Source: an uncultured Prevotellaceae bacterium (GTDB taxonomy: Bacteria > Bacteroidota > Bacteroidia > Bacteroidales > Bacteroidaceae). Taken from it: a stretch of DNA of 64,000 nucleotides. The notes beneath the pieces are model-generated. The model was not told where the DNA came from, did not search any database, and saw only the letters and a program-made list of their open reading frames with translations. Numbering within the stretch: the stretch's first letter is position 1; each line of letters starts with the position of its first letter. Positions 9,088 through 16,839 of this stretch are shown here, piece after piece. Made by a program: the position numbers and the translations under genes. The stretch is from the NCBI GenBank assembly GCA_902771155.1, contig CACXVS010000003.1, positions 1 through 64,000 of the forward strand, in the 5' to 3' direction.

Positions 9088-10305
9088 TTAAATCACGAAA
9101 CCTGCCATGAAGGAGAACATGGGAGCCTGAAGACCTATCGTTCCGTAGTAACGCATCCAGAAATTTGCAGTCAGGCTGACCTTATGTTTTCCTACCAAGG
9201 CATCTGCGCCCAAACCAACATAATATCTGGGACTGAAACTCTTGTTTAGCGATACTTTATTCGTAGCATGATAACCTTCCATGTTTATGGTCTCCAAGCC
9301 AAACAGATAGTCAAGAGAAACGCCAGCCCTCAACAGTGGAGAGATACGCTTTGTTGGCATGAAACTATACGCAGCCCCAACCTGCAGAGCCACATCGTGG
9401 AAGGTCCACTCCCTATTATACGGGTATTGTTTTATCTCTTCTGGCTTCCCCTTATTATAGCTATAGTAGAACATCGCCTGCAGGATTAGGTTCTTGCTGA
9501 AACGTGGAAGAATCATATCAGTACCCACACCAACGATTGGTACAAGCGAGGTAGTTTCTATGGGCTCGTTCCACGATGAATTAGGAAAGAACTTCATGTT
9601 GCTGATGCCCATACCTGCTTCTATACGGAAACGAGCGATTAGACCATCCGATGATTTGATGTCTTTCTGATAGAATTCCGTCTCGCCAACCTCAGGATAA
9701 AACTCCTTATTATAAGCCTTAGTCAGTTTCAACAACTGCTCAACTTTAACCTGTGGCATTGCCCATAACTGCTGGAGTGTCTTCTGACTTTTCTGGAATA
9801 TCTTCGTGGCCTCCATGAGTTTCTGTCGCTGGGTTTCTATCTGATCATCACGACGCAGAATCACAGCGCCAGTCTCGCGAATGGTTGCCACATAACCATC
9901 TGCATCTACCAGATAGAAATATTCCGTTGAATTCTCCTTGTAGCGATAGAGGCTTACACCACCTTCCAACAAATATTCTGCAAAGAATGTTCTCTGTTCA
10001 TTGTCAATGGGAAAGGTTTTTGAAACATAGTAAGCACCAGATTCCGACAGCCTATAACACTTTATTTCATTAGGAAGATATTCCTTGTATTCAGTTTCAC
10101 CATCAGCCACAAAAAGACAAGAACGTGAGTTTTTGGCATCCGTCCGATAATCAATGATACCGCGCAAAGTATCATTCTCGTTGGTGATAATGTAGCCTGC
10201 CTGCGGGTTGATCTGTGCCTTTAAAGGTAGAATCCCCAAAAGCATCACGAAGGTAGATATTTGTTTTCTCATCCTAATACCTAATAATAAATAATCTTTC
10301 TTCAT
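9088..10305 (-). CDS. Outer-membrane beta-barrel protein with N-terminal periplasmic domain
   Basis: Secreted protein of 405 codons. The N-terminal domain (GYIITNENDTLRGIIDY onward) is a type common in Bacteroidetes; the last 190 residues alternate like outer-membrane strands and end in an aromatic/hydrophobic FSFMAGFVI. The first 11 codons (MKKDYLLLGIR) copy the lipoprotein leaders of its neighbours, but the actual signal peptide begins at Met12 (start at 10272: MRKQISTF, cleavage near LKAQ). The longer start therefore seems to be a fused leader remnant, and 10272 may be the true start. It is the first large gene of the run. Substrate or role unknown. Confidence 0.75.
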   Translation of the reverse strand: MKKDYLLLGIRMRKQISTFVMLLGILPLKAQINPQAGYIITNENDTLRGIIDYRTDAKNSRSCLFVADGETEYKEYLPNEIKCYRLSESGAYYVSKTFPIDNEQRTFFAEYLLEGGVSLYRYKENSTEYFYLVDADGYVATIRETGAVILRRDDQIETQRQKLMEATKIFQKSQKTLQQLWAMPQVKVEQLLKLTKAYNKEFYPEVGETEFYQKDIKSSDGLIARFRIEAGMGISNMKFFPNSSWNEPIETTSLVPIVGVGTDMILPRFSKNLILQAMFYYSYNKGKPEEIKQYPYNREWTFHDVALQVGAAYSFMPTKRISPLLRAGVSLDYLFGLETINMEGYHATNKVSLNKSFSPRYYVGLGADALVGKHKVSLTANFWMRYYGTIGLQAPMFSFMAGFVI

Positions 10306-10427
10306 ATTTCTTTGGTTTTGCTTTTGATGACTTTGAGGGCATTGTGGGAAATGCCGAAGAGTTCCTGAATCTCAGAGTCGGTCTTACCCATCTCCTTCAG
10401 CAACAAGTAATCTTCATTCAATTGCAA
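10302..10427 (-). CDS. Short HTH-like ORF or remnant
   Basis: An open frame of about 41 codons with no ATG, possible TTG starts at 10427 or 10421, and a TGA overlapping the next gene's ATG (ATGA). It encodes DYLLLKEMGKTDSEIQELFG and then ISHNALKVIKSK, a helix-turn-helix pattern like sigma region 4 or small repressors. The only ATG nearby is out of frame and stops after six codons. It may be a truncated regulator, a frame-damaged leader, or a TTG-initiated small protein. Confidence 0.35.
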   Translation of the reverse strand: MQLNEDYLLLKEMGKTDSEIQELFGISHNALKVIKSKTKEI

Positions 10428-10440
10428 AAATAATCTTTCT

Positions 10441-10487
10441 TCTATTTATATAACCCGGAAAGTGGGGAAATACTGCATGAGAAACGA
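10441..10487 (-). repeat. Repeated leader/promoter-like element, copy B
   Basis: Counterpart of 1624-1670, with CATGCAGT, CCGGG and TTATATAA in the same order on the minus strand. It lies just upstream of the short HTH-like frame and the outer-membrane gene, so it could drive the whole surface-protein run. Confidence 0.5.
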
Positions 10488-10570
10488 CTATTTTAATATT
10501 TATTAACTCAAAAACAGGGAATTAACCTAAAGATAACATTTAAATAACCTTAAATGCATGTAGTTTTCCA

Positions 10571-10578
10571 TACCTTTG
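10571..10578 (+). promoter_or_regulatory. Promoter core for the DUF3836-like gene
   Basis: TACCTTTG, 43 nt before the ATG at 10622, matching the Bacteroidetes -7 box. No convincing TTG is placed about 20 nt upstream. Confidence 0.6.
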
Positions 10579-10621
10579 CTGCGTCTAACAGGCAAAAGAT
10601 AAATTTTAAAAGCAAAGAGTT

Positions 10622-11116
10622 ATGGAATCAATTATCACTATCGCAACCGTTTTAACGATGTACTTCAACGCCGCTAACGACGTTAACTCTCAGTATGTGT
10701 ATAACTCAGACCTGGAAGACGGTGTCATCCACAAGATTGAGGTGTATGAGCAGAAGGCCGAGGGCCAGATTACTGCCAAGATGGAATATCGCTACAGCTA
10801 CGACGAGCAGGGACGACTGACCACCCGAGAGGTGATGCGCTGGGATGCCAAGAAGCAGGACTGGGTGAACGACTTCTGCCATACCTATAGATATTATAAG
10901 AACGGCTACAACATGGAGACCAGCAAGTGGGACGATGTGCGCCAGGCTTATGACATCCCCTCGGAGGTGACGCTCTATCGCGAGGTGGCTCCCATGGTGA
11001 CCTCTGTCAGAACCTATCGCATGAACGAGGCTAAGAATGATATGTACCTGACCAACAAGATGCTCTGCATGGAGTCGTTGGAGCAGATCAGCGACAGGCT
11101 GATGGCCATTAAATAA
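10622..11116 (+). CDS. DUF3836-like secreted protein
   Basis: A 164-residue protein with a short hydrophobic N-terminus that may act as a signal peptide (cleavage near NVNSQ). The body has the layout of DUF3836 proteins of Bacteroidales: YVYNSDLEDG, then repeated charged beta-hairpins such as YRYSYDEQGRLTTRE, followed by a Tyr-rich YRYYKNGYN. Such proteins are short, secreted and of unknown function. It is monocistronic: its own promoter core is at 10571-10578 and a strong terminator at 11147-11179. Family call by eye. Confidence 0.7.
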   Translation: MESIITIATVLTMYFNAANDVNSQYVYNSDLEDGVIHKIEVYEQKAEGQITAKMEYRYSYDEQGRLTTREVMRWDAKKQDWVNDFCHTYRYYKNGYNMETSKWDDVRQAYDIPSEVTLYREVAPMVTSVRTYRMNEAKNDMYLTNKMLCMESLEQISDRLMAIK

Positions 11117-11146
11117 ACAAAATATATCTCTCTCAAGTAGTTAAAT

Positions 11147-11179
11147 AATCCGTAATCCGTGCTGATTACGGATTTTTTT
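11147..11179 (+). terminator. Rho-independent terminator
   Basis: Perfect 11-bp stem (11147-11157 with 11164-11174), 6-nt loop, then a T run. It ends the DUF3836-like transcript just before the next promoter. Confidence 0.9.
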
Positions 11180-11182
11180 ATC

Positions 11183-11190
11183 TACCTTTG
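11183..11190 (+). promoter_or_regulatory. Promoter core for DUF3737-malY pair
   Basis: TACCTTTG directly after the terminator, 22 nt before the ATG at 11213. Confidence 0.65.
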
Positions 11191-11212
11191 TACCCACTAA
11201 TATACAAAAACG

Positions 11213-12058
11213 ATGGAACTGATAAAAGATAAGAAATTTGGAGGCGAACGCCCTTTGTTTGCTGTGCACGACCTCAGGTTGGAGAACATTACCATAGAGG
11301 ATGGAGAATCTGGCATCAAGCAATGTCAGAGGATGGAATGCTATAACAGTAAGTTCTACGGCAAGTACCCTTGGTGGCATGTGGACGGTGCCTATATCGA
11401 GAACTGCTATTTTGCCCTGGGCTCGCGCTCTGCCATCTGGTACACCAACGACCTGGTGATGAAGAACTCGCGTATCGACGGTCCGAAGTTCTTCCGTGAG
11501 ATGAAGAACCTGGAGCTGGAGAACGTGGAGATAACAGATGCCGACGAGACCTTCTGGAAGGTGGATGGCATTAAGATCAAGAACGTGAAACTGCATGGGG
11601 GCACCTATCCCTTTATGTTCTCGAAGAATATCTATGTGGATGGACTGGAGAGCGATTCGAAATATGTGTTCCAGTATTGTCAGAACGTGGAGGTGCATAA
11701 CGCCAAGATCCTGACGAAGGACTCGTTCTGGGAGTGTGAGAACGTGACCATCTACGACTCTGTGCTCGATGGCGAGTATCTGGCCTGGCACTCGAAGAAC
11801 GTGCGACTGGTGAATTGTCACCTCGCTGGCGAACAGTTACTCTGTTATACGCAGAACCTGGTGCTCGAAAACTGTACCATCGACCCGATGTGCGATCGTA
11901 TGTTTGAATACTCCACCGTTGAGGCTGATATCAAGGGACATATCGAGAACATCAAAAACCCCACCAGCGGACACATAATTGCCGATTCCATCGGTAGTAT
12001 CACCATCGATGAGAATGTTCGCCAACCTAATAATTGCATCATCGAAACCAGAAAATGA
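11213..12058 (+). CDS. DUF3737 right-handed beta-helix protein
   Basis: A 281-residue protein without a signal peptide, so probably cytoplasmic. It consists almost wholly of repeating short strands with regularly placed Asn, Cys and aromatic residues (for example NLELENVEITDADETFWKV and VRLVNCHLAGEQLL), the mark of the DUF3737 beta-helix family. The biochemical role of that family is unknown. The stop overlaps the next ATG (ATGA at 12055-12058), so translation is coupled to the MalY/PatB-type aminotransferase; DUF3737 and this enzyme may act together. Plus-strand identity is clear; minus-strand frames in the same span are shadows. Confidence 0.82.
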   Translation: MELIKDKKFGGERPLFAVHDLRLENITIEDGESGIKQCQRMECYNSKFYGKYPWWHVDGAYIENCYFALGSRSAIWYTNDLVMKNSRIDGPKFFREMKNLELENVEITDADETFWKVDGIKIKNVKLHGGTYPFMFSKNIYVDGLESDSKYVFQYCQNVEVHNAKILTKDSFWECENVTIYDSVLDGEYLAWHSKNVRLVNCHLAGEQLLCYTQNLVLENCTIDPMCDRMFEYSTVEADIKGHIENIKNPTSGHIIADSIGSITIDENVRQPNNCIIETRK

Positions 12059-13209
12059 AATACGATTTTGACGAACTGACAGAGCGCAGGGGTACTAACT
12101 GTGTGAAGTGGGATGAGAGTCCTGCAGAGGATGTGATTCCCCTTTGGGTGGCTGATATGGACTTCCGTGTGGCTCCTGCCATCCAGCAGGCCCTCCAGCA
12201 GCGAGTGGCTCATGGCGTGTTTGGCTATAACATCGTGCCAGAGAGCTATTACGAGGCCGTCATCTCCTGGTTCCGTCGTCGTCATCAGTGGGAGATTCAG
12301 CGCCAGTGGATACTCTATACCACAGCAGTGGTACCTGCCATGTCGTGTGTCATCAAGGCTCTCACCATGCCTGGCGAGAAGGTGCTGATCCTGTCGCCTG
12401 CCTATAACTGCTTCTTCTCAAGCATTAAGAATAATGGTTGCGAAGTGCTTGAATCGCCCCTGAAGGCTGTGGGGGACACCTTCGAGGTGGATTGGCACGA
12501 CTTCGAGGAGAAATGTGCTGACGAGAAGACCATGCTCTTCCTGCTCTGCAATCCTCATAACCCCTCTGGGCGCGTCTGGACTAAGGACGAGCTGCAACGT
12601 ATGTACGACACCTGTCATCAGCATGGGGTGAAGGTGGCGAGCGATGAAATCCACTGCGAACTGATCATGCCTGGTCGGAAGTTTGTGCCCTTTGGCACGA
12701 TTACAGACGATTGTGTGGTGATGAACTCTCCCTCGAAGAACTTCAATACGGCTGGTCTTCAGATAGCCAATATCATCTGTTCGCATCCCTCTTGGCGTCG
12801 CAGGATAGACAGGGCTATCAATATCAATGAGGTGTGCGATGTGAATCCCTTTGGCATTGTGGCCCTCGAGGCTGCCTATAATGAGAGTGAGGACTGGATT
12901 GAAGAACTGAACCAGTATCTGTGGGGAAATTACACCGTTTTGTGCGATTTCATCGGAAAAAATATCCCTCAATGGAAGGTCTGTCGTCTTGAAGGTACCT
13001 ATCTTCCCTGGGTGGATATCTCAGCGATGGGTGTCACCTCTCAGGAACTGTGCGACCGTCTGCTCTCAGAGGCCAAGGTGTGGATCAATCCCGGAACGAT
13101 GTATGGTCCTAAGACAGGTGAGGGCTATGTTCGTCTGAACATAGCCACTCAACGTAGTCGTCTTCTGGAAGCCCTTAACCGTGTGGCTAAGGCTTTGACA
13201 CAGAATTAA
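12055..13209 (+). CDS. MalY/PatB-family PLP-dependent C-S lyase
   Basis: A 384-residue fold-type I PLP enzyme close to cystathionine beta-lyases of the PatB/MalY type, which cleave cystathionine or cysteine conjugates to a thiol, pyruvate and ammonia. The N-terminus (YDFDELTERRGTNCVKWD) and VIPLWVADMDF are family hallmarks; NPHNPSGRVW, SDEIHCEL and the lysine motif SPSKNFNTAGLQ (Schiff base) are all present. The start chosen is the ATG overlapping the DUF3737 stop; an upstream TTG is less likely. The 3' end overlaps the convergent phosphatase gene by 23 nt. It probably acts in methionine or sulfur metabolism. Confidence 0.88.
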   Translation: MKYDFDELTERRGTNCVKWDESPAEDVIPLWVADMDFRVAPAIQQALQQRVAHGVFGYNIVPESYYEAVISWFRRRHQWEIQRQWILYTTAVVPAMSCVIKALTMPGEKVLILSPAYNCFFSSIKNNGCEVLESPLKAVGDTFEVDWHDFEEKCADEKTMLFLLCNPHNPSGRVWTKDELQRMYDTCHQHGVKVASDEIHCELIMPGRKFVPFGTITDDCVVMNSPSKNFNTAGLQIANIICSHPSWRRRIDRAININEVCDVNPFGIVALEAAYNESEDWIEELNQYLWGNYTVLCDFIGKNIPQWKVCRLEGTYLPWVDISAMGVTSQELCDRLLSEAKVWINPGTMYGPKTGEGYVRLNIATQRSRLLEALNRVAKALTQN

Positions 13210-14446
13210 TGCGGTTCTGGTAGAAGTCGCGGAAATCTGTCCACTTATAGTAGGGGTAGTTGTCGGTGGGAACAGGCAGACTGGCCTCTTTACCGTTAAG
13301 CAGGCATTTTAAGAGGATATCGCTGCTCTTCTTGCTGCGGTAGAAGATCAGTTGGATGTTGCTGGCCTTACCTGTCTGCCAGTTCTGATAGACATTCTTC
13401 ACCTCATACGGGTCCTCAGGATCTTTATCAGCTCCGTTGATACCCATCAGCACGGTCAAGGGACCGATGCAGGTATCATGACCAAAGCGAAGGTCGGAGA
13501 TGTGATCGCTACTGCCGTTGATCACTGCTTCGGCCTTCTTGAGGATATCATTCAGAATGGGGATCATCTCATACTGAGGACCGAATACCCAGGCGTAGCT
13601 GCCAAGGTTTTCTCCTTCCCATCTGGCAACCAGTTCCTCGTCGGTGATAATGTTACCCATCATCCCCTCATGACCAATGCTGGGAAGCGAGGTGTAGAGG
13701 TTGATGAGGTTGCTGGCAATATGGTTCATGTCGCCCTTCAGTCCTTCGGTACTGGTGAAGACGCGCTTGATGATGTCGTCCTTGAGTGTGCTGGAGCTTT
13801 GGAACTTGTCGCGATTCTTCTCGAAACGGGGTTTTACACCCTTCGGGTAGTCGTTTTTCACAGGGTTCTGCCTGTCGTTGGGTACCACACCGTCGAGGGT
13901 GAAGCGTGAGGACTGCTCACGAATCTCGATTTTCGGGTTGCACTGTACCAGCTCCTGACAGAAGGATGACATGCTGAGCACGCAACGACCTGACAGCGAG
14001 GAGATGGCGAGCACGTTACCGCCATTCTTAAACACCTCAGGGAAGTTGTTATACATCGTGCGGGCAATACGCTGATGCTGTTCCCAGCCCAGGTCGCTCA
14101 GTTCGCTGACTCCCGTTGCCAACTCATCTTTACAGGCCATGAACTTCGTGTGGAAGGCCTCGCCCTCAGGCGTCAGCAAGTGCTTGTTGTGGGCATTGGT
14201 CAGCAAACTGTCAAGCTCTCTGTAGAGGAACGCATTCCAGTAGTAGCGGGAGCCGTGACGGCTATAGTGGCTGATGTAGAAAGGCTTGTAGCCTTTAGGC
14301 GCTTTTGTCAGTTTTACCTCGCTGAACTGGTAAGGATAATCGTTGCCATAGGCCCTTCTTGGGTCGGCTTTCAGCGCGTCGAGCACCTGGGCACTAACCG
14401 TTAAGGTCAGGAGTGCCAGGGACAGAATGGTAAGTATTCTTTTCAT
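13187..14446 (-). CDS. Secreted histidine acid phosphatase (phytase-like clade)
   Basis: A 419-residue exported protein, signal peptide ending near VSAQ. It has both catalytic signatures of clade-2 histidine phosphatases: SRHGSRY (residues about 63-69), giving the phosphohistidine, and GHDTCIGPL (about 325-333), giving the proton donor. Known members remove phosphate from phytate, inositol phosphates or sugar phosphates. The HD form of the second motif resembles phytases and acid phosphatases more than MINPP (HAE); substrate cannot be told from sequence. It lies 23 nt downstream of the GH43 gene's end on the same strand and may share its transcript. Confidence 0.85.
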   Translation of the reverse strand: MKRILTILSLALLTLTVSAQVLDALKADPRRAYGNDYPYQFSEVKLTKAPKGYKPFYISHYSRHGSRYYWNAFLYRELDSLLTNAHNKHLLTPEGEAFHTKFMACKDELATGVSELSDLGWEQHQRIARTMYNNFPEVFKNGGNVLAISSLSGRCVLSMSSFCQELVQCNPKIEIREQSSRFTLDGVVPNDRQNPVKNDYPKGVKPRFEKNRDKFQSSSTLKDDIIKRVFTSTEGLKGDMNHIASNLINLYTSLPSIGHEGMMGNIITDEELVARWEGENLGSYAWVFGPQYEMIPILNDILKKAEAVINGSSDHISDLRFGHDTCIGPLTVLMGINGADKDPEDPYEVKNVYQNWQTGKASNIQLIFYRSKKSSDILLKCLLNGKEASLPVPTDNYPYYKWTDFRDFYQNRINSVSKP

Positions 14447-14469
14447 AATTCTAAACGGTTGATATGAAG

Positions 14470-16509
14470 TTAGTTGATTAGGAATATCTTGGTAAGCCCG
14501 TTGTAGGTGGCCTTGATGGTGGCACGTCCCTCAACGACGGGACTGATCTCGAACTTCACCTGAGGATCGGAAGAGGAAGCAGTGAGTTTGGAACGATCGT
14601 CGAGTTTGCCAAATACCTGATAGCGGATCTGATCCGTATAACCATTCAGATTGGTGAAACGGATGGGGGTGGTGGGCATGACCAGTGGCTGACCATCGGC
14701 CATGATCTCTACCGTAGGCACTGTGGGAGCCTCGAAGATGGCGTCGCCCTTTGAGAAACCGATGCCATGAAGGTCGAAGAGTCCCTGAGGGCGCTGGGGA
14801 CCACGTGGACCTCCCCATCTGGGACGCTCAGGAACCTTGATCTCAGGACCGTCAGCAACAAGGTAAATGGCGTGCTTGCCAGTAAGACCTTCAACGGCAG
14901 GAACAGCCTGCTGGTACATCATGGCTGCCTTGGGGGCATCGGCGGGGATGTCGAAAACAGCGATTTCATCGCCCTTCCAGGGGTCGTCAAGTCTTACATG
15001 GATCTTAAAGGCACCATGACCACTGGTGGTCAGATTCAGGTTCAGTTTGGTGGCATCGCCAGTCTTGGTGCCCTCGAAAGCCTTGAGCCCCTTGGTGTCA
15101 GCAGCCAGACCGCCAAAGCCAAAATACTTGAAACCAACGATACCTGTGTTGGTGATACCTGCCAGGTCCATCGAGTTGTTCCAGATGTCGTGGTTATCTT
15201 GCATCCACTCGTTGCTGTTGGTACCTCCTGTCATGAAACAGGCGTAACCAGCGGAGTAATACTGATAAGGTGGGAGTCCGTAGATCTGGAATCCCTCTGA
15301 GGTGACTTCTGCACCGGTATATTCATGGCCATCGGAAGCCTTGGCCGTCCATGCCTGATCCTTGGCATAGGGGTCGTAACCGGTTATCTTTACCACACCG
15401 CCCTTGGCCACAGACTTCTTGTCCCAGGTGATCTTTACGGGTGCTACCATGGGCTGACGGGCAAATCCGAAACCACGGGGCGGACGGTGATAGAACACAT
15501 ACCACTGACCGTTGATCTCCTGCAGAGAACCATGGGTGTTATGACCAGCATTGGTAGTGATGAGCTGGGAGCCGTCTTCGCCAGTGACTACACCACGAGA
15601 GTCAACCAGCACACCACCAGAGCGCCAGGGGCCTAAGGGCGAGTCGCCAAAGGCATAGCGAAGGGCTGAGTTGGTGTTGCCCAGACCATACTCCTTGCCA
15701 CTATAGCCAGAGAACACCATCACGTACTTGTTGCCCACCTGACGAATGGATGAGGCCTCGAAGAAGTTGAAGTCGAGCGGATTCTGCCCCTGGTAGAGGG
15801 CCTTATATTCTGAACCTTCCTTGTCGAGCAGACGGCCATCAGCGCTGCTGGCAGGGATGAAGGGGTCGATCAGTTCCGTACCCTCGCGCTTAGAGTACAT
15901 GGTGTTCTGGTCCAACTCACAAGCTGTAGAATGCTGGAAACCATAGAAGACATAGGCCCGGAAGCCCTTGTCATAGTCAGGATCCTTCTTGTCGGTGATG
16001 TTCTCGATAAACACAGAGGGGTCGAAGTCAATCAGTGAGCCTGGGAGGCACTGACGCCCGTCTTCTGTCAGGTTGATAGGGGTGAAAGGACCGTTTGGCC
16101 GGTCGCTCTTGCAGACCATGGCCACGCGTCGCCAGCCACGGGAGTGGGGGTACAGGTAGTAGGTCTTTTTGCCTGTGGCCTTGTCTTTTACCTCTACAAG
16201 GTCGGGAGCAAACATCGTATCCCACTGTCCGTCAACGTAATGTGTAAAGATCGGACCTTCGTCGCGCCATTGTGTCAAATCCTCGACGGGGGCCGACCAC
16301 ATGCGGATATCACTACCGCAATAGGCTGTATAGTTGGTGTCGTGTGAACCAATGATATAAGCGCGCAATTTACCAGGGTTGTCGGGATCCTCGAAGACTC
16401 GGGGCTCGCCATCAGGTACATGTTCCCATAAGGGAAGATAGGGGTTCTGAGCATTGGCCATCAGACAGGCTAGCAACAGCAGGGGCAATAATAATAGTCT
16501 TTTCATCAT
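14470..16509 (-). CDS. GH43-like secreted glycosidase with C-terminal carbohydrate-binding region
   Basis: A 679-residue protein with a Leu-rich signal peptide ending near ANAQ. Residues about 25-375 read as a five-bladed beta-propeller of the GH43 type: DPDNPGKLRAYIIGSHD, MFAPDLVEV, a central Asp in LIDFDPSVF, and FFEASSIRQV, where the Glu is a candidate acid. Residues 380-600 look like a CBM6-like jelly roll, followed by a bacterial Ig-like end. GH43 enzymes usually remove arabinose or xylose from hemicellulose. An Arg/Pro/Gly-rich loop (PRWGGPRGPQRPQG) interrupts the binding region. A TATCTTTG promoter lies at 16543-16550. The exact subfamily cannot be set by eye. Confidence 0.8.
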   Translation of the reverse strand: MMKRLLLLPLLLLACLMANAQNPYLPLWEHVPDGEPRVFEDPDNPGKLRAYIIGSHDTNYTAYCGSDIRMWSAPVEDLTQWRDEGPIFTHYVDGQWDTMFAPDLVEVKDKATGKKTYYLYPHSRGWRRVAMVCKSDRPNGPFTPINLTEDGRQCLPGSLIDFDPSVFIENITDKKDPDYDKGFRAYVFYGFQHSTACELDQNTMYSKREGTELIDPFIPASSADGRLLDKEGSEYKALYQGQNPLDFNFFEASSIRQVGNKYVMVFSGYSGKEYGLGNTNSALRYAFGDSPLGPWRSGGVLVDSRGVVTGEDGSQLITTNAGHNTHGSLQEINGQWYVFYHRPPRGFGFARQPMVAPVKITWDKKSVAKGGVVKITGYDPYAKDQAWTAKASDGHEYTGAEVTSEGFQIYGLPPYQYYSAGYACFMTGGTNSNEWMQDNHDIWNNSMDLAGITNTGIVGFKYFGFGGLAADTKGLKAFEGTKTGDATKLNLNLTTSGHGAFKIHVRLDDPWKGDEIAVFDIPADAPKAAMMYQQAVPAVEGLTGKHAIYLVADGPEIKVPERPRWGGPRGPQRPQGLFDLHGIGFSKGDAIFEAPTVPTVEIMADGQPLVMPTTPIRFTNLNGYTDQIRYQVFGKLDDRSKLTASSSDPQVKFEISPVVEGRATIKATYNGLTKIFLIN

Positions 16510-16542
16510 ACGTTTTGGGTTTGTTGGTTATTAATTTCTGCG

Positions 16543-16550
16543 CAAAGATA
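16543..16550 (-). promoter_or_regulatory. Promoter core for GH43-phosphatase unit
   Basis: TATCTTTG on the minus strand, 34 nt upstream of the GH43 start at 16509. Confidence 0.6.
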
Positions 16551-16592
16551 GTAAAAAATTCGCAAAAACAACCTATTCTTTTGTTTTTTTCA

Positions 16593-16686
16593 TCACTTAT
16601 TCGTACCTTTGACTTACCGTCGAAGGTACTCTCGTTCGGAAAAACTCAAAAATATTTGGTTTTTCGCTCACTTATTCGTACCTTTG
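16593..16686 (+). promoter_or_regulatory. Tandem duplicated promoter before tRNA-Arg
   Basis: The 19-mer TCACTTATTCGTACCTTTG occurs at 16593-16611 and again at 16668-16686, offset by 75 bp. Each ends in the -7 box TACCTTTG and each has TTTG about 20 nt before that box, so both copies look like complete promoters. The second lies 16 nt before the tRNA. Confidence 0.75.
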
Positions 16687-16702
16687 CACCCGAAATCCAT
16701 GC

Positions 16703-16777
16703 GCCCTGATAGTTAAATGGATATAACAAGGCTCTCCTAAAGCTTAGTTCCGAGTTCGATTCTCGGTCGGGGTACCA
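16703..16777 (+). tRNA. tRNA-Arg (anticodon CCT)
   Basis: Full cloverleaf: acceptor GCCCTGA pairs with TCGGGGT (with G-T pairs), a D-arm GTTA/TAAC, an anticodon stem AGGCT/AGCTT around the loop CTCCTAA (anticodon CCT, reading AGG), and a T-arm CCGAG/CTCGG with loop TTCGATT. Discriminator A at 16774 and an encoded CCA at 16775-16777. It stands alone, with its own promoters upstream and a terminator immediately after. Confidence 0.95.
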
Positions 16778-16782
16778 GGAAA

Positions 16783-16819
16783 AAAGAAAGCATCGCTCAA
16801 ACTGGGCGATGCTTTCTTT
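16783..16819. terminator. Bidirectional terminator between tRNA-Arg and secDF
   Basis: Perfect 14-bp inverted repeat (16783-16796 and 16806-16819) with A-rich and T-rich flanks, able to end the tRNA transcript on the plus strand and secDF on the minus strand. Confidence 0.9.
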
Positions 16820-16839
16820 TATTTAATAAGGTGTAAACC

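Noticed and set aside
11141..12025. Minus-strand frames opposite the DUF3737 gene
   Set aside because: Val/Leu/His-rich shadows of the repetitive beta-helix codons; the plus strand has promoter, terminator context and coupling to the next gene.
13187..13209. 23-nt overlap of convergent lyase and phosphatase genes as a regulatory antisense pair
   Set aside because: Short tail-to-tail overlaps are common in compact genomes, and both stops are natural; no hairpin or extra signal seen.
16515..16709. A 64-codon plus-strand frame before tRNA-Arg
   Set aside because: It spans the duplicated promoters and runs into the tRNA; no ribosome site or protein-like composition.
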